Source of the DNA: SXOA01 sp046593355
GTDB taxonomy: Bacteria > Planctomycetota > Planctomycetia > Pirellulales > Pirellulaceae
Length of the DNA stretch: 64,000 nucleotides
Assembly (NCBI GenBank): GCA_046593355.1
Contig: JBKJNY010000045.1
Location: forward strand, 14,645-78,644
Reading direction: 5' to 3'
In this document: piece by piece, positions 42,156-51,322 of the stretch
Numbering within the stretch: position 1 is the stretch's first letter
Layout of the letters: each line of letters opens with the position of its first letter
Notes under the pieces: model-generated
Database searches by the model: none
The model's input: the letters and a program-made list of their open reading frames with translations, nothing else
Told to the model about the DNA's origin: nothing
Translations under genes and position numbers: made by a program

Positions 42156-43583
42156 ATGCGGAGTCTTGGCAAGGGTTCGCGGCGGCGAAAGTCTGGCCGC
42201 AAACGCGTCGGACAAGTGTCCTATTACCAGCACCACGGCGGCTGGCATGTTTATTACCGCGATGGCAACCGTCAAGTCCGGAGGCGGGCTGGCGACACCG
42301 AGGAATCCGCTGCCCAGGTCGCCGCTCAGATCAACGCCCATCTGGCGGTGGCGGCCCCGACCTTGTTTTCTTTCACGCCGCTAAGTGTCCCGGAACTGCG
42401 TCGCAAATTCCTTGAGCACCACGAGCACGTGCTCCGGTCGACGCTGGCCACGGTCAGCCGGTACAGGGCCGCGACGCAGCACCTGGAGAATTTCGCCCGC
42501 GCGGCTGCCCCCAGCAGCCCGGCCCACCTTCTCGATGGCGACCAGTTCGTCCGATATCTGCGGACCATTCGCATCGCCCCCAACGGCCACAACCACTCGG
42601 CCAAGCGGCCCCTCCGTGACAAAGGCATTCGCTTCATATTGAAATCCTGCCGCTCGCTCTACGGGTTCGCCGCCAAGAAGCGGCACCTCCCACCCTATGG
42701 CGAGAATCCCTTCGCCGGCCTGGGTGGTAAGAAGTTTCGCGTGGAGGATGCCAAGCCGGTCTTCGTCTTTGATCAAGCGACCGAGTTGCGGTTGCTGCTG
42801 GCTGCGAACGACTGGTCGTTCCCCATCCACTTCATCCTGGCCAAGACCGGCATCCGCGTGGGGGAGCTCGTGCACCTGCTCGTGGAGGATCTCGACCTGA
42901 ATGGAGGCTGGCTGCAGATCCGGAATAAGCCGGAGCTGGGATGGCGCATCAAGACAGGCCGGCAGCGGGCGGTCCCGCTGATCGAAGAAGTCGTGTCTGT
43001 GTTCCGCCGGGTGATCGGCGGGCGGACCGCCGGCCTTGTGTTCCGGAAAGAAACGTTTCGCGCAGCCGATTGCCCGCTGGGCGATGCAACCCGGCTGCGG
43101 CTGGCAAAAGAGGTCGAGCGGCGGGTGGCGGTGGAGAGCGGCGCGGCCGTGCCGCTGGCACGCACCGCGGAGGCCCAGCTGGCCAGGACGGTGTGGCGGG
43201 ACGCGGGAGCCACTACGTCCGACCGGATTCGCAGCTCCTTTACTCGCCTGACCGGCGCCCTGGGGCTGGAGAGCGTCAGCTGTCCCAAGAGCTGGCGGCA
43301 TACGTTCGCCACGCTGCTGCAAGATGCGAACGTCGACCCCTTGGTGCGGCAGCTGGTGCTCGGGCACGCCGTCACCAGCGGCAGGGAGTCCCCGTTGGGA
43401 ATGACGGGAGTGTACACCCACACCCGGCCCGAGACGCTCCGCAGGGAGATTTTTCGGGCGCTGCAGCTGTGGCCAGCGTCCCTGGCGGAAGGTCGGCAGT
43501 GGGCCGGGCGGCGCGAAGAGCATTCCACCACGGAGGAACTGGGCCTGGATCGCAACCGTTCTCAATCTCGATCCAGTCCGTGA
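42156..43583 (+). CDS. Tyrosine recombinase (phage-type integrase)
   Basis: A 475-residue integrase. The N-terminal part has a core-binding-like helical domain (about 75-210). Catalytic residues: Arg234 (TGIRVGELVHLL), Arg381 (PKSWRHTFATLLQDANVDPL), His404 (LVLGHA) and Tyr420 (TGVYTHTRPETL). Box II begins with Lys rather than His (CPKSWR), seen in some integrases. ATG 42156 is chosen because AGGAG lies seven bases upstream; a TTG at 42123 is in frame but inside the inverted repeat. It is followed 42 bp later by a serine recombinase gene, suggesting one mobile unit. Confidence 0.9.
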   Translation: MRSLGKGSRRRKSGRKRVGQVSYYQHHGGWHVYYRDGNRQVRRRAGDTEESAAQVAAQINAHLAVAAPTLFSFTPLSVPELRRKFLEHHEHVLRSTLATVSRYRAATQHLENFARAAAPSSPAHLLDGDQFVRYLRTIRIAPNGHNHSAKRPLRDKGIRFILKSCRSLYGFAAKKRHLPPYGENPFAGLGGKKFRVEDAKPVFVFDQATELRLLLAANDWSFPIHFILAKTGIRVGELVHLLVEDLDLNGGWLQIRNKPELGWRIKTGRQRAVPLIEEVVSVFRRVIGGRTAGLVFRKETFRAADCPLGDATRLRLAKEVERRVAVESGAAVPLARTAEAQLARTVWRDAGATTSDRIRSSFTRLTGALGLESVSCPKSWRHTFATLLQDANVDPLVRQLVLGHAVTSGRESPLGMTGVYTHTRPETLRREIFRALQLWPASLAEGRQWAGRREEHSTTEELGLDRNRSQSRSSP

Positions 43584-43625
43584 GCACGCAAATCTACTAA
43601 CCCAAACTCCCCTAACGAGGTAAGC

Positions 43626-45613
43626 ATGAGACTCTACGAACCGCTCAAAACACGGTTGGGCCGTTGTCTCCGCGTGCTCATTTATGCTCGTTACTCGACA
43701 GACGACCAGAAGAAACACAGCATCTCGGCCCAAATTGCCAAATGCCGCAAGTACCTAGCTCAATGGGGCATTACGGATGCCGACATAGAAGTCATCAGTG
43801 ACGCCGGCATCTCCGGTGAGATCGTCCACCGCCCCGGGATTGACCGCGTGATCGCGGGGATCAAACTCCGAAAGTGGGATCTCATCCTGGCCGAAGATTC
43901 GAGCCGGCTCTACCGTAACCTGGGCGCATGCCTGGATCTCGTGGGAGGTGCGGTGGACCTCGACATTCGCGTCATCCTCCCCGGCGACGACGTGGACACA
44001 GCAAACGATAATTGGAAACCGCACTTGGAAGAGGCCCAACTTCATCACACCAAGTCCAACGCTTACACCCGCCGCCGGATCAAGCGGACCATGAAGAACT
44101 TTGGGAAACGGGAGCGGCCGTTGGTCCTCTCAGGACAGGCTTCAAACGCAACCCTTCGGTCCCGGCGACGACAAAGGAGCTGGCTAAAGGTCCATTCTTT
44201 GATGAAGTTGACGAGAAATGGGTTTCCGTAATCCACGAGATCTTTGAACGGATTGCACGCGACGATGCACCCTGGAGCGCAGCGGAGTGGGCTAGCAGCA
44301 CCGGCTTGAAGAAAGCCTCCAACGCGAAGAGTCCGCGCTGGACTGATCGCAATATCATTGAATTGGTCCGGAATCCCGTCTACCGCGGGGTGGAAGAGTA
44401 TCGCAAAAAGCGGTATCAAAAAATTCACAACTCACAGGCTCCTAATGCCGGCAAATCCAAACCCGTGCGGAATGAGCCCGAGAATATTCTGACCCGCCAG
44501 GTGCGGCCCATCGTTGCGCCCGCTCTGTGGAAGAGCGCGAACCAGGCCATTGACAACCGGAACCTTAATCCGGACGCTCCCTCGGGAATCGACAATCCGC
44601 TGGCCAACATCCCCCGTGATTCCCGCGGTCCGCTTTCAACCCTCTTTATCTGCGGAATCTGCGGCGGAAAGATGCATGTGCAAGGACGTGCGGAAGGAGG
44701 CTATCGCTGTGGCCGCGCCAAGTCCGGGGCTTGCTGGAACCGGGCGACGGCCCTCCAAGCGCTGACCCACGAGCAGATCGGCTGCCGGATTGTCGAGCAA
44801 CTGCTCGCCGACCCTGGTCATCTGGAGGCTGTCGTCAAGCACCTGGAGCAGGTGTTCCAGCGGGACGAACCCCGCAAACATCGCTTGGCGGAGCTGGAAG
44901 CGGAAATCCAGCACAAAACCCAGCAGCGTGATCGGCTCCTCGATCTCCAGGAAAATGGGGCCACCGATTCCGTTGGCCTGGCCGACCGCCTGAAGCAACG
45001 TGAAGCCGAGCTCCGCGATGCCCAGGCAGAGCTGGCCGCGCTCCAGCAGCAGGGGGAGGAGCTGCCCACCTTTCCGACCGGCGATGAGCTGCGGTCTCTT
45101 CTGAAGGAGACCGCCGGCCAGCTTCTCAGCCTAGGGCCCGACATCGCGAGTCTGCTCAGGCGAGTACTCGACGGTCCGATCCGGGCCGTCCCGTATCAGC
45201 AGTTTGGGAGCAACAAGGTGGTGCTGCGGGCCGAATTCAAGGTACGGTTGCTTGGGCTGCTCCCCGACGATCTGTACTTGCTACTGAAGCGGATGAACAT
45301 TTCGCCGCCTCAGTCGGCGGCGGAAAGCCGCACCGTTGCGGTGGACTTGTTCGAGCCGTCGTCCGTCCCACGACACGCTCGTCACTCATGGGCGATGCGT
45401 TCGACCGGCAGGAGGCGCAAGCAGATCGAAGTGGAGCTGGGGCTCACGAAGCGGAATGCTTGCCTCGCCCTCCGCTTAGGAAAACAGATGGCTGACGCTG
45501 GGATTACCGACCCTTTTCTGCGGCTGAACGAGCCTCCATCGGCGGCCAGCCGTTGGCGAAAACGGGCGGCAGACCCAGGCGCAGACAGCGCTGCAGAACC
45601 TGAGGCCGCCTGA
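43626..45613 (+). pseudogene. Large serine recombinase split by a frameshift
   Basis: The first frame (43626-44231) holds the resolvase domain with Ser24 (IYARYSTDDQKKHSISAQ) and DAGISGE, LAEDSSRLYR. The frame then breaks near 44100-44115: the continuing protein is in another frame from about GAAVGPLRTGFKRNPSVP to the stop at 45613. It carries a recombinase domain (RNPVYRGVEEYRKKRYQKI), a zinc ribbon (FICGICGGKMHVQ ... YRCGRAKSGACWN) and a coiled coil. A one-base deletion explains the offset. Joined, it would be about 660 residues, normal for large serine recombinases. Probably inactive unless the frameshift is an assembly error. Confidence 0.85.
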
Positions 45614-45640
45614 TCCAGGGGACTGTTTCGAAAAAAGTTC

Positions 45641-45677
45641 CCGCGAATTCTCGCGGGAGCTTTTTTTATGCGCTCGC
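45641..45677 (+). terminator. Terminator after the serine recombinase
   Basis: A stem of CCCGCGA and TCGCGGG with loop ATTC is extended by further pairs, and flanking A6 and T7 runs also pair, so it can act on either strand. It lies 27 bp past the recombinase stop. Confidence 0.85.
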
Positions 45678-45814
45678 CGAGGGCTTGAACCTTTCTTCAG
45701 ACGGCTGCTTTCACGCTTACCCGCCAATTCAATTCTTTTGGGCGTTCCGTCGCAGGGCACACTGTCGCTGCGCTATTTACGCAACAAGAACATTTTTTAA
45801 GGAGTCCATGACCG

Positions 45815-46030
45815 ATGCCCGTACAACTGTCTGATTCTCAATCTAACCATGGACCGACTGCCGATGATCCACCCATCCACGATTCCCGAAAAAAAGACAT
45901 GTCGCCTAATGCGGGTGACCGCAACCCCCAGGTCGCTTTACTCCGGCTTCTCGTCAAGCGCGCTGCGCAGCTAATTCGCGACAAGCAGACGAAGGATTGT
46001 GCCACCAAGTCTGGCGTGTCAGGCCGATAG
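45815..46030 (+). CDS. Small hypothetical protein after the recombinases
   Basis: A 71-residue reading frame with a polar N-terminus and a basic helix LLRLLVKRAAQLIRDKQTK near the end. An AAGGAG lies about ten bases upstream, though it is closer to an out-of-frame ATG at 45809. It may be an accessory gene of the mobile unit, but coding is uncertain. Confidence 0.3.
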   Translation: MPVQLSDSQSNHGPTADDPPIHDSRKKDMSPNAGDRNPQVALLRLLVKRAAQLIRDKQTKDCATKSGVSGR

Positions 46031-46439
46031 TTCCCTTTGTGCGGGGGTTGATATGAAGCGGGCGAATCTTACTCTGCCTTACGAGCAGGGCAGTTCTGGG
46101 CTGACAGGTTTCGCCCATTACTGGTCCCCTGCATGACCATTTCTCCCCCAACCTTTCATGACTTTCGCGAGCCACGGTCTTTCTCCCCAGCATGAACGGC
46201 TTGACCCGACACAGCCCCGCAAAGAATTCCCCGACGTGGCCAGTGTAGGCTACATCCGACTGCATGCCGCCTAGGACTCCCAGGACCGCTGATGATCCGA
46301 AACAGCGACCAGAGACCGACCGCGGCGTACAACCTTCCGTCCAAACAAAACCGCCCTCGCGCCACAGCAGCATGAGGGCGGCAGGACTCTTGTAGAGACC
46401 CTTCAGAGAACTTGGGTGACGACACCCCGGCCGACAGTG
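46031..46439. other. Non-coding or decayed stretch
   Basis: No supported gene. The minus strand can be read through part of it in continuity with the Ro60 remnant at 46440-46709, but the residues there (for example TEGCTPRSVSGRCFGSSAVL) show no family match. It looks like rearranged or repeated DNA. Confidence 0.5.
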
Positions 46440-46709
46440 CGACTCCCTTCCCGCCAGCACGATTCCGGCGAAGGCCCGGCGGGCATGCGTGGTGGCTGCT
46501 TCATGCAGCGGAATCGAGCAGTCGGTTCCACCGCCGCCGAACTGTGCCAACCGCTCCGCCAGGCTCAGAATTGAGTCGGCAGGGTCAACACGAACCTGGT
46601 AGGCCCGCGTATCAAACGGCACGACGACGCTGTCCGGGTTGCGGCGGAGGATGACCACCTGGCGGCAGCGGACTTCCTGGAGGCGTGGGTAGACAGAAAC
46701 CTTGAGCAC
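46440..46709 (-). pseudogene. Remnant of a Ro60/TROVE (Rsr-like) RNA-binding protein gene
   Basis: The minus strand encodes a fragment of about 75 residues like the C-terminal vWA part of TROVE/Ro60 proteins: LRRNPDSVVVPFDTRAYQV, then ADSILSLAERLAQFGGGGTD and CSIPLHEAATTHARRAFAGI. Ro60 homologues bind Y RNAs and help RNA quality control. No TROVE N-terminal domain is present, and the sequence loses similarity after about 46440. It seems to be a piece left by deletion or insertion at the edge of the mobile zone. Confidence 0.6.
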
Positions 46710-46757
46710 GCTGGCTTCCTAGCGGAACAGTTTACCCTCCGAGGCGTGCTGCATGAT

Positions 46758-47417
46758 TTAGGTACTTCCTGCCGGATCGCCACTTGGGCGTATCGGCAGA
46801 CGTATACAGCTGGTGGGATGGCCGCTGGTGGTCGCGGCGATCTGCACACCGGCCACGCCCGCCAGGAGCTTCCCCATGCGGGTGTGGCCCCCGAAGTTGT
46901 TTTCGTCGAGCCAAAGGTGCGTGGCCTTACCCGTCCGGCCATTGATCATGTAGGTGTCCACCTTCCCCGCCCGCGTGGTTGTCAGGAGAAGGCCGCGGGA
47001 GCCGTCTCCGGCGAAGTCCAGGACGTCGGCCAAAGTCGGATTGAGGAAGTTGTCGAGCTTCCAGAGGAGCTGGCCACGACTGTCCCGGCAAGCGACGGAG
47101 TCCGCACTCAAGGTCAGAAACTCGTCCTGGCCATCCCCCGTGACATCGCGAACAACGACAGATTCCGCAGGGACGTGCGGCCCACCCAGTTCGAGTGACC
47201 AGGCCACCGTGGGCGCTTCGGCGAGGCCTCCGCGAAGAGGAGACTCCGCGGAGAGCGCAGCGTCGTGCCGGTACATCGGCCAATCGCTGCCAGCCAGGAA
47301 AGATTGCGCGGGGGGCTTCTCTTCCGCGGCCATCAAGGAGCCGGCCACTCCGCACAAAACAGCACCGTGTACGAATTCACGCCGCGTGAGGGAAGGATCA
47401 CGAACGGGGCCGGTCAT
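46758..47417 (-). CDS. Tat-exported FG-GAP/PQQ-like repeat protein, probably truncated
   Basis: A 219-residue protein starting with a Tat-type leader (SLTRREFVHGAVLCGVAG). The mature part has a PQQ/FG-GAP-like pattern: SDWPMYRHDAALSAESPLRG, VVVRDVTGDGQDEFLTLSAD and CRDSRGQLLWKLDNF. These families form complete beta-propellers of 350 or more residues; here the frame ends after GVQIAATTSGHPTS and an unrelated tail. It stops just upstream of the Ro60 remnant, so both were probably cut by one rearrangement near 46,700-46,800. Confidence 0.6.
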   Translation of the reverse strand: MTGPVRDPSLTRREFVHGAVLCGVAGSLMAAEEKPPAQSFLAGSDWPMYRHDAALSAESPLRGGLAEAPTVAWSLELGGPHVPAESVVVRDVTGDGQDEFLTLSADSVACRDSRGQLLWKLDNFLNPTLADVLDFAGDGSRGLLLTTTRAGKVDTYMINGRTGKATHLWLDENNFGGHTRMGKLLAGVAGVQIAATTSGHPTSCIRLPIRPSGDPAGST

Positions 47418-47455
47418 ACACATCTCCATTCAAAAATGCGTTCCGCTAAGGCTTG

Positions 47456-48703
47456 TTATGGTCCCAGTATCCGGACTTCGAGGGGCGTTTGCATCTGCTG
47501 GGGACTTGCGCCCGCGGAGGACTGTGGTGGGAAATGGACAAAGTGAAGCCACAGGCGGAGGCGCTTCGGGTTTGCCTTCTGGGCCGGATCATACTCTCGC
47601 CAGAAGGTCACCCTCCCGTCTGCCGCCGCGTTGAGCCGATCGCGCGTGTCACGAGCGAAGGCATCAATCGCCAGGGCCAGGCAAATCTTTCGGTCCATGA
47701 CGTGCGCCCAGCCTTCGATTTGGCGGGCGGGCGACCGCTTCGGACCCAGCGCAAACGGCACATCACGGCCTTGGTCCCGGCGGAGAATTTGCCACAGAGG
47801 ACTGCCGGCGGGTTCGCTGCCCATCGCAGTCGGGCCGGCGAGCAACTCCGCTTCCTGCCCCAGCCGCAACGAAGTGTAGACGACGCTTGTCGCTCCAAAA
47901 TCGACGAGCGTCGATGCCGCGCTGGCCTTCTCAAGGTTGAGATCGAGTTGCAGCCCCGCGGCTGCGACGTTGTCCAGCGGGTCGTCGATGTTCCATTCCA
48001 CCTCGACCCAGCTCACCGGCGCGGGGAATGTCAGATCGACGGTCGAGCGAACGTCGCGCAGCTTCTCCTGAGTCTCAGCCTTCTCGAAGCGAAGTGCGAC
48101 GGCCATTGGTCCCTGCCGGATTACCCGCCCGGTCCCCGAGACAGGATACTCTCGGGACTGCCGGTCGCGCAGCAAAAGCCCTGGTGAATCGGCTCGCAGG
48201 AATTCCGCGGGCGCGAAATCGACCGACTGGAGGAGACCCTTTAAGTCGTGCGGGACTGTCCAGGTGATGTAGGGGGCGTTGGCAATCGAGAAGCCCTTGT
48301 CCGCCTTGGTGAGCTTGTGGCCTTGTGGCCGCTCTGGACCAGCAGCCACTTCGTCGCCGAACTCGACCACGTACTTCTTCGTTTCATGCGGCTTTATTTC
48401 CGTTTGGAAATCGAGCCACCAGTTCGCTGTTGCTTCATCTCGATCTGGCCGGAATTGCGCAACGACAGGCTTCCCCTCATAAATCAGGCGGAACTTCGTC
48501 GTTACCGGCACCGGCCGTGGCAGTTTCAGCATCGCGTGAGCGGGATAGCCACCGCGGGCCAGTCCACTGGGTTCGCGAACTTCCAACTCCAGCCGTTCAA
48601 CAGCATTGGCTGGTGTATTGGAAGCGGAATTGAGAAGAACGAGGAAAGCACTTGCGCAACAAACGGCGAGACCAGGGCTGACACGTGGGCAGGGAAGACG
48701 CAT
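47456..48703 (-). CDS. Secreted protein of unknown function
   Basis: A 415-residue protein. Start at 48703 gives a clear signal peptide (GLAVCCASAFLVLLNSASNT). The mature part is strand-rich with no recognised catalytic motif: RLELEVREPSGLARGGYPAH, TTKFRLIYEGKPVVAQFRPD, APVSWVEVEWNIDDPLDNVA. It resembles a large beta-sandwich such as those of carbohydrate-active proteins, but I do not recognise the family. It lies 38 bp upstream of the truncated repeat protein on the same strand and may have been cotranscribed with it. Confidence 0.65.
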   Translation of the reverse strand: MRLPCPRVSPGLAVCCASAFLVLLNSASNTPANAVERLELEVREPSGLARGGYPAHAMLKLPRPVPVTTKFRLIYEGKPVVAQFRPDRDEATANWWLDFQTEIKPHETKKYVVEFGDEVAAGPERPQGHKLTKADKGFSIANAPYITWTVPHDLKGLLQSVDFAPAEFLRADSPGLLLRDRQSREYPVSGTGRVIRQGPMAVALRFEKAETQEKLRDVRSTVDLTFPAPVSWVEVEWNIDDPLDNVAAAGLQLDLNLEKASAASTLVDFGATSVVYTSLRLGQEAELLAGPTAMGSEPAGSPLWQILRRDQGRDVPFALGPKRSPARQIEGWAHVMDRKICLALAIDAFARDTRDRLNAAADGRVTFWREYDPAQKANPKRLRLWLHFVHFPPQSSAGASPQQMQTPLEVRILGP

Positions 48704-49489
48704 TTCACTACCCTTTTTCGAAAGAACAGGCTCTCTCCGCGGCACGAACATGTTCGGAGTAGTTTACACCGGCGTATTCTAAGCCTGGGCACTTCGCTGT
48801 GTCCCAAAATCGAGTCGTGTTTGCCTTGGCCATTTCACCGAGGAAGTACGAATTGCACAGGCTGCTTCACCGGCAATGGTTTTCGATCATCGAGCGTCAC
48901 TCAAGGTGGGCTCCGGCAGGTCTGAAGACCGGCGACGTGGACATTGTGATTGTGGTGAAATTGGAACCAGGGTCCCGTGCGGACTGCGCTGTCAGGCGGC
49001 TGACTGCTTATCCGCTTATGCTGATCGCTCCAATGGCTGCTGGGGAGAAATCTTGTCGCGGGCCGCAGGTCCGTAATGGTGGACCTCCGACATTTGGTGA
49101 ACCTCAAATCTGAGGTCCACCACCAAGGTCCACCACCTTTAACGCTTTTGTTTTCAAGCACTTACGAGATTTTTGTTAACCTGGTTAACCTCTGGAGCAC
49201 TCCCCAGGGAATTCTAAAAAAAAGTACCTGGCCATCGCTGCTCAACGCGGAGCCGCCAGGAATCCCGAAAAAGGTTAACCAGGTTAACCAAGTCGCCGTT
49301 ACTTGTTTTATAGTAAGCACTTAAGTGTGGTTAACCTAGGTGGTGGACCTTGTTTTTGGAGGTCCACCATTTCCCAAGGTCCACCAGCCATCCATCGCGA
49401 TCCGCTTGTCGCTTTCGATGTCGACCAAATTGGTGCACACGACGGATTTTGGCCGGGCAAACGAGTGTCACCGGGTCGGCCACGCACTC
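48704..49489. other. Gene-free region with ordered inverted repeats
   Basis: No supported gene on either strand. Its main content is the repeat cluster at 49077-49386. The rest (48704-49076 and 49387-49489) shows nothing recognisable. Confidence 0.65.
49077..49386. repeat. Cluster of GGTCCACC and GGTTAACC inverted repeats
   Basis: GGTCCACC-type octamers occur three times on each side in the same order: reverse, forward, forward (49078, 49114, 49127 and 49342, 49361, 49378). Between them a 17-bp arm GTTAACCTGGTTAACCT (49175-49191) is matched in reverse complement at 49272-49288, with another GGTTAACC at 49329. Two inner hairpins form from 49077-49087/49112-49122 and 49341-49350/49360-49369. 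Function unknown. Confidence 0.85.
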
Positions 49490-51019
49490 TCAGTCGGTGA
49501 ATTGGAACGAGAATAAGTCAGCGTCGCGCAGCACAAAGCGGAGTCGCACCACTTGGCCCGCCAGGCGGCTGACATCGGTGGAGTCCTTCCAGGCGGCACT
49601 TTGGTCACACGAATCCCCGTACAACTCATCAGCATCGGCGAGCGAGAAACCTGGAATCGGCTTGCTATCGGCGTCTTGAATTTCGAGTCGAAGGGTGCCG
49701 GCCGCGGACGTGGCGTAGTTCAGCGAGAGCCGCCCGCCCGTGAACTTCAGCGGTTTGGTCGTCAGCTCGCCGCCGGTCAGCGGAGACTGCAGCGAGACGA
49801 AGCCGTCGAGCCGGATCGTGTAACGTCGCAGACGATGCTCGCTGTCACGCCACGAACCCTCGTTGAAATGCAGCGAGAGTTCGTTCGGTGCACCGGGCGT
49901 CTCCGACCGGGTCTCGAACAGGCCGTAGCTTTGATAATTGTCGCCGTAGATCCAGCGTCCTTCCGCCTGCGGCCCTGGACGCAGGAAGGCCTCGTCCCAG
50001 CGGCGAAACGCCAGGCCGTCGCGGCTGGCCATGAACAAACCGTCTGTCACTTCCGCACCACTGTAGGCATTGCTGCCTCGCACGGCGGCGATGAATTTCG
50101 CTCTGGTTTCCACGGGTTCCAGACGCCGCGCATGTTCCGACAAGGGACGAGCCACGAAGCGTGTCGGAAAGCCGAGCAGAATATGCGGTGCACGCCGATA
50201 GGGCGCGATTTGATTTGTATACATCTGCTGCGGCGGCGAATTCGGGTACGTTAGTCCGACTGGTTCGGACCACGTTTGAAAATCCGTCGAATGGGACACG
50301 CCGATCGATCGCAGCCCCTTGAACTCCCCTTCGCTGAAATAGCGGACATACATCGAATAGCGCTGGCGGTCCGGATCCCAGAAGACCGTGTTGTGAGAAT
50401 CAAACGCCCCTTTCGTGACAACCGGCCCGTCGCTCAGCCTGGACCAGTGAATGCCATCGGCCGACTTGAACGTCAGTAGTCCCTTGCTGGTTACCGTGCC
50501 GCCCACGGCCTTATACAGCTGGTCGGGCGGGCAAGTCGGATTGGAGTCCTTGAACGGAGCGAAATTGTGCGTCTCGGGGCCGCCTCGCCACATGATATTG
50601 TTCTCTTTCGTTCCGCTGTTGTCCTTGGTCGGCGGCCAGTCGAATAGACCGAGGTTCGGCTTCACCCAGTGAATGCCGTCGCGACTTTCGGCGTAGCAAA
50701 CCACTTCGGATTGAGCCTGCCGCAGCGGTGGCGGGTCGAGGATGTAACGATGGCCCCGGTAATACATCCGATACATGTCGCCGTCCTGAAACACAGTCGC
50801 GTAACCGCTGGCGTTCCCTTCCCAGGGCTTCTCGAACGTGATGGCGATCTCGTGGGGCATCGGGTGATGCAGCCTTAAATCGGCGCGTCCATCAAGGCGT
50901 TCGATCAAGGTATTGTCGACAAACAGCTCCCGCCGCGACCCGATGTTCAGTGGCTCCGCGGCCAGGGATACCTGGCTGAGAACAAGCAACAGGGAAAGGG
51001 CGATCAGCAGGCGAGTCAT
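49490..51019 (-). CDS. Secreted GH32/43-like five-bladed propeller protein
   Basis: A 509-residue exported protein; start 51019 gives signal peptide TRLLIALSLLLVLSQVSLAA. It has repeated blade segments of the GH32/43 superfamily type: YATVFQDGDMYRMYYRGHRY, VVCYAESRDGIHWVKPNLGL, LTFKSADGIHWSRLSD and HNTVFWDPDRQRYSMYVRYF. The C-terminal beta-sandwich ends LAGQVVRLRFVLRDADLFSF, shared with the GDPD fusion protein at 56.6-58.8 kb. Catalytic residues cannot be assigned. It may act on plant or algal polysaccharides in the periplasm. Confidence 0.7.
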   Translation of the reverse strand: MTRLLIALSLLLVLSQVSLAAEPLNIGSRRELFVDNTLIERLDGRADLRLHHPMPHEIAITFEKPWEGNASGYATVFQDGDMYRMYYRGHRYILDPPPLRQAQSEVVCYAESRDGIHWVKPNLGLFDWPPTKDNSGTKENNIMWRGGPETHNFAPFKDSNPTCPPDQLYKAVGGTVTSKGLLTFKSADGIHWSRLSDGPVVTKGAFDSHNTVFWDPDRQRYSMYVRYFSEGEFKGLRSIGVSHSTDFQTWSEPVGLTYPNSPPQQMYTNQIAPYRRAPHILLGFPTRFVARPLSEHARRLEPVETRAKFIAAVRGSNAYSGAEVTDGLFMASRDGLAFRRWDEAFLRPGPQAEGRWIYGDNYQSYGLFETRSETPGAPNELSLHFNEGSWRDSEHRLRRYTIRLDGFVSLQSPLTGGELTTKPLKFTGGRLSLNYATSAAGTLRLEIQDADSKPIPGFSLADADELYGDSCDQSAAWKDSTDVSRLAGQVVRLRFVLRDADLFSFQFTD

Positions 51020-51322
51020 GAGCGGGTTCCGTGGCAGAAAGAAGGAGATCGCAGCTGACCATTTAGGGCTGGGAGGCCAGATGACGAATCTCGTTGGGGA
51101 TGAAAACGTGGTGTTACAGTCGGAGGTCCGAGCGGCAGAGATTTGCGCTGCAAAGTACCATCCTGGGGATGGGTCTGCCAGCACTTTCGAATCTGGGGTG
51201 GAAACCAGTGGGGGCCCGACTGATCGCGTACAAGCCAAAGGCGCGGGTGTGCGGAAACGCCAATCTGTCCAACGAGAGTGACGGGTGGCCTGGCAAGCAA
51301 GACGCTCCTTGAGTCGAAAGAA
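51020..51322. other. Spacer between two secreted-protein genes
   Basis: No gene supported. It separates the start of the GH32/43-like gene from the end of the dimethylformamidase-like gene on the same strand and should hold the promoter of the former. No terminator hairpin with T-run was seen. Confidence 0.5.

Noticed and set aside
42381..43733. 450-codon minus-strand frame
   Set aside because: Opposite the tyrosine recombinase; residues are low-complexity Arg/Gln/Pro with no motif.
44103..44109. GGGAAAC as a programmed -1 frameshift site in the serine recombinase
   Set aside because: In the upstream frame it reads GGG AAA C, not G GGA AAC as required, and no following stem or similar recombinase precedent was seen; a simple deletion is more likely.
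49076..49324. 82-codon frame across the repeat cluster
   Set aside because: Its residues simply translate the repeats (such as NLVNL and KVNQVNQV) and there is no ribosome site.
49077..49386. CRISPR array
   Set aside because: Repeats are 8-17 bp, inverted and unevenly spaced, with no equal spacers and no cas gene in the window.
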